64,000 bases of DNA from Thermomonas sp. S9 (GCF_024704365.1 NZ_JAJDFY010000001.1:2399001-2463000), one strand, 5' to 3'; counted from the stretch's first letter, positions 22,498 through 31,076 are shown. Made by a program: numbers and translations. The notes: generated by a model from the sequence alone, not told the origin.

Positions 22498-23734
22498 ATG
22501 CCACGCAAGAAACCCCCCAGTCGCGAAGCCGGACGCCATTCTTCCCGACGAACTGCTTGAGAAGCTGATCCCCGGCCCGGTGGACGCTGCCGGCGTCGAG
22601 GCCGTGTTTCAGAAGCTGAAGAAGGCCGTGATCGAGCGCGCCCTGGGCGCCGAGCTGGGCGTGCACCTGGCCAGCCCCGAGGGCGGTCGCGGCAACCACC
22701 GCAACGGCCGCAGCGGCAAGACCGTGCTGACCGACGAGGGGCCGCTCCGGATCGACGTGCCCCGTGATCGTGCCGGCAGCTTCGCGCCGCAGCTGATCCC
22801 GAAGCACGAGCGCCGCTTCGCCGGCTTTGATGACCGGATCATCTCGATGTACGCCCGCGGCATGTCGGTGCGCGAGATCCAAGGGCATCTGGCCGAGATG
22901 TATGCCGTCGACGTGTCGCCAGAGTTCATCAGCGCGGTCACCGACGAGGTGATGGCCGAGGTGGGCGCATGGCAGACCCGGCCGCTGGAGCCGATGTACC
23001 CGGTGGTGTTCTTCGACGCGCTACGAGTGAAGATCCGCGAGGACGGCGTGGTGCGCAACAAGGCGGTGTACTTGGCCTTGGGCGTGCTGCCGGACGGCAC
23101 CCGCGACATCCTCGGGCTGTGGATCGAGAACACCGAAGGCGCGAAGTTCTGGATGAAGGTCTTCAACGACCTGAAGACCCGCGGCACGCAGGACATCCTG
23201 ATCGGCGTGGCCGATGGGCTGAAGGGCCTGCCCGAAGCGCTGGAAGCGGTGTTCCCGGCCACGACGCTGCAGACCTGCATCGTGCACCTGATCCGCAACA
23301 GCCTCGACTTTGCCAGCTGGAAGGACCGCAAGGCGCTGGCCGCGGCGATCAAGCCGATCTACACCGCGCCCAGCGCGGGAAGCCGCAGAAGCCGAACTGG
23401 ACGCGTTCGAGCAAGGCCCTTGGGGGCAGCGCTTCCCGACCGTCGTCGCGGCCTGGCGGCGAGCGTGGAGCCGGGTGATCCCGTTCTTCGCGTTCCCCCC
23501 GAGGTGCGGCGGATCATCTACACCACCAACGCCATCGAGAGCGTCCATTCGCGGCTGCGCAAGATCATCAAGAGCCGCGGGCATTTCCCGAGCGACGAGG
23601 CCGCGACCAAACTGATCTGGCTGGCCCTGCGCAACATCACCGCCGACTGGAAGCGGGCGAGCAAGGAGTGGAAGTCCGCGATGAACCAGTTCGCGATACT
23701 GTACGGCGACCGCTTCACCCTCGCGCCGCGCTGA
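22498..23734 (+). pseudogene. IS256-family (mutator-type) transposase with three frame breaks
   Basis: A DDE transposase of ~400 aa. Catalytic contexts are visible: VVFFDALRVKIRE (D1), GVADGLKGLP (D2) and TTNAIESVHSRLRK (E), with the C/H motif CIVHLIRNS between D2 and E. ATG 22498 gives MPRKKPP, then one surplus base near 22522 breaks the frame before KPDAILPDELLEKL. A second break near 23378 and a compensating one near 23496-23501 leave ~40 residues out of frame where EAELDAFEQGPWGQRFP is expected. The breaks match the assembly-wide indel pattern, so activity in the organism cannot be excluded. Confidence 0.88.
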
Positions 23735-23877
23735 GCGGCACGAAGGCAGATTCAGAAAACCGCCTCACACACAAAAATTCAGACAGCCCCTACGGCGACC
23801 GCTTCACCCTCGCGCCGCGCTGAGCGGCACGAAGGCAGATTCAGAAAACCGCCTCACACAAAAATTCAGACAGCCCC
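23702..23877 (+). repeat. Tandem duplication of the IS256 right end
   Basis: Bases 23702-23790 (89 bp) recur at 23791-23877 (87 bp). The unit runs from the last transposase codons (YGDRFTLAPR-stop) through the right inverted repeat. The only difference seen is ACACAC versus ACAC. It could be a real slip or recombination event, or an assembly artefact. Confidence 0.9.
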
Positions 23878-23885
23878 CCATCCGC
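23878..23885. repeat. Target-site duplication, right copy
   Basis: CCATCCGC, matching 22434-22441; first bases after the right inverted repeat of the IS256 element. Confidence 0.9.
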
Positions 23886-24013
23886 TGCTCCAGGGCGTTC
23901 ACCGTGTACGTCGTGGTCAGCCCCTGCGCGGTGTGGCCGGCCAGGCGCCCGAACCCATCATACGCCAGCGTGTGCTCCACGCCCGCCGCGCCTGGCTTCC
24001 CAAACCCTTGGCG
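23878..24013 (-). pseudogene. RHS-repeat core, 5' fragment (split by IS256)
   Basis: The minus strand reads GFGKPGAAGVEHTLAYDGF, then GRLAGHTAQGLTTTYTVNALEQRM, two YD-type RHS repeats. Joined to the piece at 22441 across one target-site copy it continues LEQRMGKRNASHQSRYVY without shift. There is no start codon: in frame upstream is the stop of the neighbouring hypothetical gene. It was therefore already a truncated 'tip' fragment or had been cut before the IS256 landed. Confidence 0.82.
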
Positions 24014-24484
24014 TCATCGAATGTCAGATGCATCGATCCTCATCTCTATCGCCATTGCGCTATTTTCACCGACAGCGGGGGAGTTGTTCAGACTTCTCTT
24101 ATTCCAATAGCCGTTGCTTTTAGGCAGCACGAACTTTACGTTCGCCTGTCCCCACACGTACTCACCAAGACAACTTTTCGGCGAACATTTCATGGAAAAG
24201 TTGATCGTACTCCCATCATTCAGGCGAGGCGAGAACAGCAAAACCCCGGCGCTTTCCTTCACCTTGGCAAGGTGAAGCTCATTGATGCCATCTTCGGCTA
24301 TCTGCACCGATGCAACCAAACCTCCATCTACAGGAATGATCGTTATCTCGAGACCATTTAGGTCGCCGCTCTCTTCGTTATACGCCAACGTCGAATAGGT
24401 TCCGACGCTACTCTCGGCAGCCGCACATGCGACTACCGAGAACAACAAGGTGCCACAGATATCACTGACCACACGTGCATCCAT
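24014..24484 (-). CDS. Hypothetical exported protein, lower GC than surroundings
   Basis: 156 aa from ATG 24484, chosen because GGAG lies 6 nt upstream; in-frame ATGs at 24496 and 24502 are also possible. The N-terminus DICGTLLFSVVACAAAES looks like a signal peptide. The mature part is polar with Cys pair KCSPKSCLG. Base composition and codon use (many A/T-ending codons) differ clearly from the GC-rich neighbours, indicating foreign origin. It lies just upstream of an RHS core fragment on the same strand; by position it could be the immunity or accessory gene of a lost RHS tip, but I do not recognise the family. Confidence 0.6.
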   Translation of the reverse strand: MDARVVSDICGTLLFSVVACAAAESSVGTYSTLAYNEESGDLNGLEITIIPVDGGLVASVQIAEDGINELHLAKVKESAGVLLFSPRLNDGSTINFSMKCSPKSCLGEYVWGQANVKFVLPKSNGYWNKRSLNNSPAVGENSAMAIEMRIDASDIR

Positions 24485-24502
24485 CAGCGGCTCCATTGGC
24501 AA

Positions 24503-24734
24503 AATCTTTTTGAGCTTGTTTGATCAATGCCTGGCGATTGCCAGTGGCTTGAAAGAAGCCGGCGCCTGCGCGGCGGGCCTTGGAATGCCGTGGAATATTG
24601 CGAACGCCCGACTCCCTCTGCGCGAGCGATGCGCGCAGGCTCCTAGGAAACACGGACGGGCGGAACCTAACATCGCCAAATGACGCGCGCAATCCGGCAT
24701 GGGCGGCGGCCGCGCGGTGGCCGCGCCGCGCAGG
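24503..24734. other. Intergenic stretch at the right edge of the mobile region
   Basis: No supported gene. GC rises gradually to the chromosomal level towards arsC. No inverted repeat, tRNA or integrase site was seen; it is probably the junction between acquired and core DNA. Confidence 0.4.
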
Positions 24735-25085
24735 CTAGAGGATCTCGCGCACCCGTTCCGGCGGGCGGCACAGGCGCACGCCCTTGGGCGTGAACACGAA
24801 CGGGCGCTCGATCAGGCGCGGATGCGCCACCATCGCCTGCAGCAGCGCCTCGTCCTCCAGCCCCGAATCGTCTAACCCGAGCGCGGCGTACTCCGGCTCG
24901 CCCGTGCGCAGCGCCTTGCGCACCGCCAGCCCGGCGCCGGCAATCGCCTGTCGCAGCTGCGCGACGGTCGGCGGCTGCGCCACGTAATCGACGATCCGCG
25001 GTTCGATGCCCGCCTCGCGCAGCAGCGCCAGCGCGCCGCGCGACTTGCTGCAGGTCGGACGGTGCCAGATCACCACGTCTTGCAT
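24735..25085 (-). CDS. arsC: ArsC-family arsenate reductase (glutaredoxin-type)
   Basis: 116 aa. A thioredoxin-fold ArsC/Spx protein with the active Cys in HRPTCSKSRGALALL (residues ~8-22) and the arginine-bearing LIERPFVFTPKGVRLCRPPE near the C-terminus. Reduces arsenate to arsenite with GSH/glutaredoxin, if it is a true ArsC rather than a YffB-like relative. It is the last gene of an operon (DUF1289-NUDIX-sseA-arsC), 11 bp after sseA; no arsenite pump or ArsR is adjacent. Confidence 0.82.
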   Translation of the reverse strand: MQDVVIWHRPTCSKSRGALALLREAGIEPRIVDYVAQPPTVAQLRQAIAGAGLAVRKALRTGEPEYAALGLDDSGLEDEALLQAMVAHPRLIERPFVFTPKGVRLCRPPERVREIL

Positions 25086-25096
25086 GCCAGCCCTCC

Positions 25097-25945
25097 TCAC
25101 GGCCCGGTCGCGACCGGGCGCGCCGGATCGGTGATCCAGCCGCTCCAGGAACCGGTGAACAGCCTGGCCCCGCGCAGGCCGGCGCGCTCCATCGCCAGCA
25201 GGTTGTGGCAGGCCGTGACGCCGGAGCCGCACATCGCCACCACCTCGGACGGATCGCGCCCGCCGAGCAGGTCGCGGAACTCGGCGGCCAGCTGCATCGC
25301 CGGCTTGAACTGGCCGTTGTGCAGGTTCTGCGCGTAGGGCCGGTTGAGCGCGCCCGGCACGTGCCCGGCCACCCGGTCCAGCGGCTCCTGCTCGCCGCGG
25401 AAGCGCTCCGGCGCGCGCGCGTCGATCAGCAGCCCGCCGGCCGCCAGATGCGCTTCCACTGCCGGCGCATCCAGCAGTCGCGTGGTATCGAATGTGCCGG
25501 TGTAGCGCGCCGGCTGCGGCTGCGGCAGCGCGCTGGACGCCGGCAGCCCGAGTGCGACCCAGCGCGACAGGCCGCCGTCCAGCACCGCCACCTTCTCGTG
25601 CCCGAGCACGCGCAGCAAAAACCACAGCCGCGCGGCGATCGCGCCGTCGCCATCGTCGTAGGCCACCACCTGGGTGGACGGACTGATGCCCCACTGCTGC
25701 AGCCGCTGCAGGAAGACGTCGCACTGCGGCCAGGGATGGCGGCCCTCGCCCGTGCGGCTCATGTCGGACAGGTCGCGCTCCAGGTGCGCATACACCGCGC
25801 CCGGGAGGTGCGAGCGCCGCCAGGCCTGCTCGCCGGCCGTGGGATCGGCCAGGCTGAAACGGCAGTCCACGACCGCCAGATCCCCGCGACTGAGCGCCAG
25901 CGCCAGGATGTCGGGTTGTACCAGGGTCGTCCAGCCAGCCATCAC
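25097..25945 (-). CDS. sseA: 3-mercaptopyruvate/thiosulfate sulfurtransferase
   Basis: 282 aa with two rhodanese domains. The N-terminal inactive domain includes VVDCRFSLADP and AYDDGDGAIAARLWFLLRVLGH. The C-terminal catalytic domain has VAMCGSGVTACHNLLAME, whose CGSGVTA loop is the mercaptopyruvate sulfurtransferase signature. Transfers sulfane sulfur to acceptors such as thioredoxin or cyanide. Its ATG overlaps the NUDIX gene stop. Confidence 0.88.
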   Translation of the reverse strand: MMAGWTTLVQPDILALALSRGDLAVVDCRFSLADPTAGEQAWRRSHLPGAVYAHLERDLSDMSRTGEGRHPWPQCDVFLQRLQQWGISPSTQVVAYDDGDGAIAARLWFLLRVLGHEKVAVLDGGLSRWVALGLPASSALPQPQPARYTGTFDTTRLLDAPAVEAHLAAGGLLIDARAPERFRGEQEPLDRVAGHVPGALNRPYAQNLHNGQFKPAMQLAAEFRDLLGGRDPSEVVAMCGSGVTACHNLLAMERAGLRGARLFTGSWSGWITDPARPVATGP

Positions 25946-26586
25946 ACGCTCCCTTGCTCCACGCCTGCAGTGTCGTCCACGTTCGCCAGCCGCTGGCGAA
26001 GGTTGAACAGGATCGAGGCGGTGGCGCCCCAGATCCGCTGCTGCGGATAATCGTACTGGAACACGTGCCGGGTGCGTCCGCCGAACTGCAGTTCGACGGA
26101 CTTCAGCCGGGCCGGATCCAGCAGCAGCTGCAACGGCACCTCGAACACGTCGGCCACCTCGTCCGGCTGCGGGCGCGGCTGGAAATCGGCGGCCAGAAGC
26201 GCCAGCACCGGCTGTACGCGGAAGCCGGTGAGCGTGGCCAGCGGATCGAGGTAGCCCAACGCGCGCGCCTGCGCCGGCTCCAGCCCGACTTCCTCGTGCG
26301 CCTCGCGCAGGGCGGTGGCCACCGGGCCGGGATCGGCCGGATCCACATTGCCGCCGGGAAAGCTGACCTGCCCGGCGTACTGGCGCAGGCGCTCGTTGCG
26401 GCGGGTCAGCAGCACGGTGGCGCCGGGCGCGCGCGGGATCACCCCCACCAGCACCGCCGCCGGACGCGGCACCGCAGGCAGCGGCAGCCCGTCCAGCTCC
26501 GCCAGGTTCCAGGGCGCCCCCTGCGGCGGACTGGCCAGCGGGTATGCCGCCCGCTGCAGCCGGGCCGCCAGCAGGTCGGCCTGCAT
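25942..26586 (-). CDS. nudL: CoA pyrophosphatase, NUDIX family
   Basis: 214 aa from MQADLLAARL at 26586. LLTRRNERLRQYAGQVSFPGG is the UPF0035 CoA-pyrophosphatase motif (quoted as located at residues ~61-81), joined to a Nudix box ending ALREAHEEVGL. A C-terminal LRQRLANVD closes the family pattern. Hydrolyses CoA and derivatives to 4'-phosphopantetheine and adenosine 3',5'-bisphosphate. TGATG overlap with the DUF1289 gene upstream, ATGA overlap with sseA downstream. Confidence 0.86.
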   Translation of the reverse strand: MQADLLAARLQRAAYPLASPPQGAPWNLAELDGLPLPAVPRPAAVLVGVIPRAPGATVLLTRRNERLRQYAGQVSFPGGNVDPADPGPVATALREAHEEVGLEPAQARALGYLDPLATLTGFRVQPVLALLAADFQPRPQPDEVADVFEVPLQLLLDPARLKSVELQFGGRTRHVFQYDYPQQRIWGATASILFNLRQRLANVDDTAGVEQGSV

Positions 26587-26792
26587 CAGCGGGGCTCCCG
26601 GCGCACGGCGCGGGCGGGCAGCACCTCGTCCATGGAATGCAGGCGCTGTGCCTCGCTCATGCCAGCCCAGGCGGCGATCTCCTCGCCGCTGCGATGGCAG
26701 CCTTCGCACAGACCCTGCGCATCCAGCCGGCAGATGCCGATGCAGGGGCTGAGCATGGCGACAGGGATGGAGATCGTGGCGGACGGGATCAT
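26586..26792 (-). CDS. DUF1289 small cysteine protein
   Basis: 68 aa. The DUF1289 core is SPCIGICRLDAQGLCEGCHR (residues ~15-34) with four conserved Cys/His positions likely to bind a metal, followed by EEIAAWAGMSEAQR. A shorter form from ATG 26756 (56 aa) is possible; neither start has a clear ribosome site. First gene of the operon running to arsC. Function unknown. Confidence 0.75.
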   Translation of the reverse strand: MIPSATISIPVAMLSPCIGICRLDAQGLCEGCHRSGEEIAAWAGMSEAQRLHSMDEVLPARAVRREPR

Positions 26793-26820
26793 CGCGTGGA
26801 ATGGTAATGCCGGAAACGCG

Positions 26821-26843
26821 AAGCGCCGGTCAGGACCGGCGCT
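26821..26843 (-). terminator. Hairpin after the FKBP gene
   Basis: AAGCGCCGGTC / GACCGGCGCTT-type stem between the FKBP stop (26874) and the DUF1289 start. The T-run on the minus strand is short (CGCGTTTCC), so termination is plausible but not certain. Confidence 0.55.
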
Positions 26844-26873
26844 TCGGGGACCGCGGCAGGCGCGATCAGGCCG

Positions 26874-27606
26874 TCACTTCACCGCGCCCAGCTCGACCTG
26901 CAGGGCGATCGCCTGCTGTGCGAGCTGCTCGTTCTGGCCGCCGCCCATCTTGCCCGGCGGGATCACCACCTCGTACACCGCGCCCTGCTGCATCAGCGGC
27001 AGGGTCTCCTTCAGCGCCGGGATCGGCGCATCGCCGACCTTGAACGGCGGCGGGGTCTGCACGCTGCTCAGCGGCATGCCGACGGCGGCGAGGAAGCTGC
27101 GGAACGCGATCTGCACCTCGCTGCTGGCGGTCGGCTTGGCGCCGGTGCCGGCCTTGGCCACGCGGTACATGATGCCGCTGGGCAGGGTGATCACGCCCTG
27201 CTGGGCCTTGTACTTGTTCACGAAATCGGCCGACTGCGCCTGGTTGTCGGCCAGCGCCTTGCGGAACGCCGCCTCGGCTTTCTGCTGCATGCGCTGCTGG
27301 AAGCCGGCGTAGGCCGTGCCCAGCTGCTGTTCGGTGTAGGCCGGCTGCTTCTTGCCGAAAGCGTCCTGCAGGCCGCGCACCACGGTGGCGATGTCGATCG
27401 GCTCGCCGGTATTGGCCAGTTCCTGGCCCAGCTGCCAGCCGAAGGCATAGCTGGCGTGGAACTTGTCCACCGTCGGAGCGCCGGCGGGCTTGGCCGCGGG
27501 GGGTCGCCGGCTTGGCCGGCGCCGGGGCCGGCTTGGTCTGCGCCGAGGCGATGCCGGCGGTCAGGGTCAGGGCCGCCAGGCTGGCAGCAATCGCACGCAA
27601 CTTCAT
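26874..27606 (-). pseudogene. Periplasmic FKBP-type peptidyl-prolyl isomerase, frameshifted
   Basis: ATG 27606 opens a signal peptide (MKLRAIAASLAALTLTAGIA...SAQ) and a Pro/Ala linker. One surplus C in a C6 run (27498-27503) breaks the frame; removing it joins to DKFHASYAFGWQLGQELANTG, the FKBP N-terminal dimerisation domain, then a C-terminal domain from ~residue 130. Full length 243 aa. The C-terminal domain keeps GVITLPSGIMYRV and EVVIPPG but lacks the usual VHYTG and FDSS motifs, so isomerase activity is doubtful and a chaperone role is possible. Confidence 0.8.
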
Positions 27607-27801
27607 CCACAACCTCGTTGGTCAGATCGGACCGGCGGGCGGCCCGCGGGGAATCCGGCACGCGGCCGGGGAGTCGTCGTCCGGCCAATCCGCGCCGGCA
27701 TGACAGGGTAGGATACTGGCCGCGGTGCATGCCTGCCACCGCGGCCCGGCAGTGTGACACGTCACGCCGGGCAAAGTTCCATCCCATCCGGACTATCCCC
27801 C

Positions 27802-28584
27802 ATGACCGAGCCCCTGCTGCTGATCGACACCGCCGATGGCATCCGCACCCTCCGCATCAACCGCCCGGACAAGCTGAACGCCCTCAATGCCGGGGTGATC
27901 GACGCCCTTGATGCCGCCTTCGCCGATGCCGGCCGCGATCCCGATGTGCGGGTGGTGGTGCTCACCGGCGCCGGCCCCAAGGCCTTCGTGGCGGGCGCCG
28001 ACATCGCCGAGATGCACGCGCTCTCGCCGGCTCACGGCCGCGACTTCTCCCTGCGCGGCAGCCGCATGATGCGCCGGATCGAGAGACTGCCCAAGCCCGT
28101 GATCGCGATGATCAACGGTTTCGCCCTCGGCGGCGGGCTGGAGCTGGCGATGAGCTGCCATCTGCGGATCGCGGCGGACACCGCCAAGCTCGGTCAGCCC
28201 GAGATCAACCTGGGCCTGATCCCCGGCTTCGGCGGCAGCCAGCGCCTGCTGCGCCTGTGCGGACGCGCCGCCACCCTGGAACTGTGCCTGACCGGCGCGC
28301 CGATCACGGCCGAGCGCGCGCTGCAACTGGGGATCGTCAACCGGGTGGTGCCCGCTGCCGAGCTCGAAGCGGAAACCGGCCGGCTCGCCGCGCAACTGGC
28401 CACGGCCGCCCCGCTGGCGCTGCGCGGCCTGCTGGACTGCGTGAACATCGGCGGCGAATGCGGGCTGGAAGAAGGCCTGGAGTACGAATCGGCCCAGTTC
28501 GGCCTGATGTTCGCCACCCACGACATGCGCGAAGGCACCGCTGCGTTCCTGGACAAGCGCAAGCCCGCCTTCACCGGCACGTGA
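27802..28584 (+). CDS. Enoyl-CoA hydratase
   Basis: 260 aa from MTEPLLLIDTADG at 27802. Crotonase fold: oxyanion-hole segments AFVAGADIAEM and NGFALGGGLELAM. The two catalytic acids of hydratases are supplied by E in GGGLELAMSC and E in KLGQPEINLGLIPGFGG. Length and motifs fit short-chain enoyl-CoA hydratase (EC 4.2.1.17) of beta-oxidation. Followed directly by a small CxxC protein gene and nth. Confidence 0.9.
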   Translation: MTEPLLLIDTADGIRTLRINRPDKLNALNAGVIDALDAAFADAGRDPDVRVVVLTGAGPKAFVAGADIAEMHALSPAHGRDFSLRGSRMMRRIERLPKPVIAMINGFALGGGLELAMSCHLRIAADTAKLGQPEINLGLIPGFGGSQRLLRLCGRAATLELCLTGAPITAERALQLGIVNRVVPAAELEAETGRLAAQLATAAPLALRGLLDCVNIGGECGLEEGLEYESAQFGLMFATHDMREGTAAFLDKRKPAFTGT

Positions 28585-28595
28585 CCGCCGCGGCG

Positions 28596-28971
28596 ATGGC
28601 CGGTTTCTGCCCCGATTGCCGCTGCACCGCGCCGGAGGGCGCGCAGGCGCATGCGATCCTGGCCGCGCTGGCGGGCGACGACCTCGACGCGGCGCTGCGC
28701 CTGGGGCTGCTCGAAACCGCAGCGTGCCCGGCCTGCGCAACCGGCCTGCCGGCAGCGGCTGCAGGACGCGCGCACGGCCCGCCTGCGCGCATTGGCCGCG
28801 CGCGAGCGCCATCGCGCCCGGCAGGCGCGGCTGGCGCGCCTGCGTGAACGGCGCGCCGCCGCCCGCGCCGCGCCCGTTCATCCATCGCCCGCCGTGGCGC
28901 CGACGCTACCGCCCGCGGCCGCCGCCGCGCTGGCGCGGGCGCTGGAAAAAGCCCGCGCGCGCCGCTCATGA
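28596..28971 (+). pseudogene. Small CxxC-motif hypothetical protein, frameshifted
   Basis: Rebuilt 124 aa: MAGFCPDCRCTAPEG, ...LETAACPACAPACRQRLQDART, and a long Ala/Arg helix (RHRARQARLARLRERRAAA). One surplus A at 28739-28740 splits it; deleting it joins CPACA to PACRQRLQ. Two CxxC pairs suggest a zinc knuckle and the basic helix suggests nucleic-acid or ribosome contact. A GTG at 28581 (overlapping the previous stop) is an alternative start. The end overlaps nth by 4 bp. Confidence 0.65.
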
Positions 28972-29657
28972 GCGACCGTCCCCGCCGCCAGGCGGCACGC
29001 GGCAGCCGCCTCACCCGCGACGAAATCCGCGAACTGTTCAGCCGCCTGCGCGCGGCCAACCCGCAGCCGACCACCGAGCTCGAATACACGACCCCGTTCG
29101 AACTACTGGTGGCGGTGGTGCTCTCCGCGCAGGCCACCGACGTGGGCGTGAACAAGGCCACCCGCCGCCTGTTCCCGGTGGCCAACACGCCGCAGGCGAT
29201 CCTGGCGCTGGGCGAAGACGGGCTGAAGGGCTACATCAATACGATCGGCCTGTACAACGCCAAGGCCGCCAACCTCATCGCCCTGTGCCGGCAGCTGCTG
29301 GAGCAGCACGGCGGCGAGGTGCCGCGCACCCGCGAAGCGCTGGAAGCGCTGCCCGGCGTGGGCCGCAAGACCGCCAACGTGGTGCTGAACACGGCCTTCG
29401 GCGAACCGACCATCGCGGTGGACACCCACATCTTCCGGGTCGCCAACCGCACCGGGCTGGCGCCCGGCAAGACCGTGCGCGCGGTCGAGGACAAGCTGGT
29501 GAAGCTGGTGCCGGCCGAGTTCGCACGCGACGCCCACCACTGGCTGATCCTGCACGGCCGTTATGTGTGCAAGGCGCGCCGGCCGGATTGCCTGCACTGC
29601 CCGCTCCACGACCTGTGCCGCTGGCCCGACAAGGGCCCGTCGAGCTGGGCGAACTGA
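28968..29657 (+). CDS. nth: Endonuclease III (DNA glycosylase/AP lyase)
   Basis: 229 aa. Helix-hairpin-helix LEALPGVGRKTANVVLN with the catalytic Lys, the catalytic Asp in VDTHIFRVANRTGL, and the [4Fe-4S] cysteines in CKARRPDCLHCPLHDLC (C-X6-C-X2-C-X5-C). Removes oxidised pyrimidines. It is ~15 residues longer than E. coli Nth at the N-terminus. ATGA-coupled to the preceding gene. Confidence 0.95.
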   Translation: MSDRPRRQAARGSRLTRDEIRELFSRLRAANPQPTTELEYTTPFELLVAVVLSAQATDVGVNKATRRLFPVANTPQAILALGEDGLKGYINTIGLYNAKAANLIALCRQLLEQHGGEVPRTREALEALPGVGRKTANVVLNTAFGEPTIAVDTHIFRVANRTGLAPGKTVRAVEDKLVKLVPAEFARDAHHWLILHGRYVCKARRPDCLHCPLHDLCRWPDKGPSSWAN

Positions 29658-29693
29658 CGCCGCATCCATCCGCTGGACAGGAGTCGCTACATG

Positions 29694-29721
29694 AAAAAAG
29701 CGGCGGACCGAAGTCCGCCGC
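29694..29721 (-). terminator. Strong rho-independent terminator of the porin gene
   Basis: GCGGCGGAC, loop TTCG, GTCCGCCGC, followed on the minus strand by TTTTTT. A textbook terminator 32 bp after the porin stop, also separating it from convergent nth. Confidence 0.93.
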
Positions 29722-29752
29722 CGGTGCCACTTCGTCTGGCAGTTGTCGTCGA

Positions 29753-30958
29753 TCAGAAGCGGAACTCGCCCCACACGCCGAACTCGTCGGTCTTGAGGTC
29801 CTTGGTCAGCAGCGCATTCTTCTGGTCGGTGTGCTTGTACACGGTGGCCAGCTTCACGCCCTTGGTGATCGGGAACTCGACGCCCAGGTTGTAGTAGGTG
29901 TCGCGCAGGGTCGGGTCGAGGGTCTTGCTGAGGTCGGTGCGGTCGTAGCGGCCGAACAGGTTGATGCCGTCGCCGCCGAGGCCGATGCTGCCCCAGGCCG
30001 ACCAGCCGCTGGCCTTGTCGGTGGCCACGGTCAGCACGTTGTTCCAGTTCTTGGCCTGGAAATACTCCACGCCGAAGCGGGTGGTGCCGGCGGCGTAGGC
30101 GGCCAGGAAGTCCACGCGCTCGGCGTTGTGCAGGCTGTTCACGGTCTGGGTTTCCTTGCCCAGGGTGCCGTTGTAGAAGCCCACCGCGAGCACGGTGCTG
30201 CTGGTCGGCGAGTAGCTCAGGCGGCCTTCGAAGTCCAGGCCCTTGCTGCGGCTGGGGTTCTTGTAGCCGTTGCCGTTGAGCGCGGCCACCGCGTATTCCA
30301 CCGCGCCACCGGCGACCTTGCCGCCGGCGTGCAGGCCCCAGTCGGCCGAGGTGCCGAACTTCAGGCGGTCGATGAGGGTGTTCTCGACGTAGCGCATGCC
30401 ATACCAGTTCTCCGCGAACGGCACCCACGGCAGGTCGGCGCTACCGGCGCGCAGCACGAAGGCGTTGCTGAGCTTGTACTGCACGTAGGCTTTCTTCAGG
30501 TAGACCTCGGTGGAGGCGATCGCCGAGGAGTACTGGAAGTCGGTGGTCAGGTTCATCGACCACTGGTCGTTGAACTTGTGGTCCACGCCCAGGTAGAAGC
30601 GCTTGATGTCGAACGCGAAGCCCGACTTGTTGGTCTTGACGCCCTTGTTCTGGTCGTCGATGTTGGTCAGGTCGTAGTACAGGCGGCCGCTGATGCTGGT
30701 GTCGTTCACCAGCTTGGCCAGCTTGTCCACCTTGCCCTTGGTGGCCTCGGCGTCCTCGATCGCCTTGGCCTGGGTGACGTTCACGTCGGACTGCGCATCG
30801 GACTGCGCCTGCAGCGCCTCGACCTGCGCCTGCAACGCGGCGATCTGCGCCCTCAGCTCGGCGATGTCCTGGGCGCTGGGCGCACTCTGCGCGGCGGCAT
30901 TGAAGCTGGTGCTGGCGATGGCCAAGGCGACGGCGGCGGCCAGATGGGTGGGGCGCAT
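29753..30958 (-). CDS. oprO: Phosphate/polyphosphate-selective porin, OprO/OprP family
   Basis: 401 aa. A signal peptide of ~23 residues (MRPTHLAAAVALAIASTSF..AAAQ) is followed by a coiled-coil of heptads (AELRAQIAALQAQVEALQAQ). A 16-strand barrel-type sequence follows with alternating aromatic residues, ending in GVWGEFRF, whose terminal Phe is the usual outer-membrane assembly signal. The adjacent pstS operon and Pho-box-like sites support phosphate uptake across the outer membrane. Distinction between OprO (polyphosphate) and OprP (phosphate) is not possible. Confidence 0.88.
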   Translation of the reverse strand: MRPTHLAAAVALAIASTSFNAAAQSAPSAQDIAELRAQIAALQAQVEALQAQSDAQSDVNVTQAKAIEDAEATKGKVDKLAKLVNDTSISGRLYYDLTNIDDQNKGVKTNKSGFAFDIKRFYLGVDHKFNDQWSMNLTTDFQYSSAIASTEVYLKKAYVQYKLSNAFVLRAGSADLPWVPFAENWYGMRYVENTLIDRLKFGTSADWGLHAGGKVAGGAVEYAVAALNGNGYKNPSRSKGLDFEGRLSYSPTSSTVLAVGFYNGTLGKETQTVNSLHNAERVDFLAAYAAGTTRFGVEYFQAKNWNNVLTVATDKASGWSAWGSIGLGGDGINLFGRYDRTDLSKTLDPTLRDTYYNLGVEFPITKGVKLATVYKHTDQKNALLTKDLKTDEFGVWGEFRF

Positions 30959-31076
30959 GGGAAAGACTCCAGATGGTGGATGACGGAATGGAAAAAGAAG
31001 CAGGCAGGCGTTCTAGGCACTGCACGCGCACGGCCGCGGCCGGTACTCGTGCCGGGGGCTATTCCACTGCGGATTC

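Larger units (their letters stand above)
22442..23877 (+). mobile_element. IS256-family insertion sequence inside an RHS gene
   Basis: 1,436 bp bounded by imperfect 26-bp inverted repeats at 22442-22467 and 23852-23877 (22 of 26 positions match; core ATTTTTGTGTGAGG). It is flanked by an 8-bp direct repeat CCATCCGC at 22434-22441 and 23878-23885, the duplication size usual for IS256. It encodes one transposase. The right end contains an 87/89-bp tandem duplication, without which the element would be ~1.35 kb. Confidence 0.92.

Noticed and set aside
22081..24484. A functional RHS toxin-immunity module
   Set aside because: The RHS core has no start, is split by IS256 and has lost its C-terminal tip to an IS3 end; only a possible orphan immunity gene remains.
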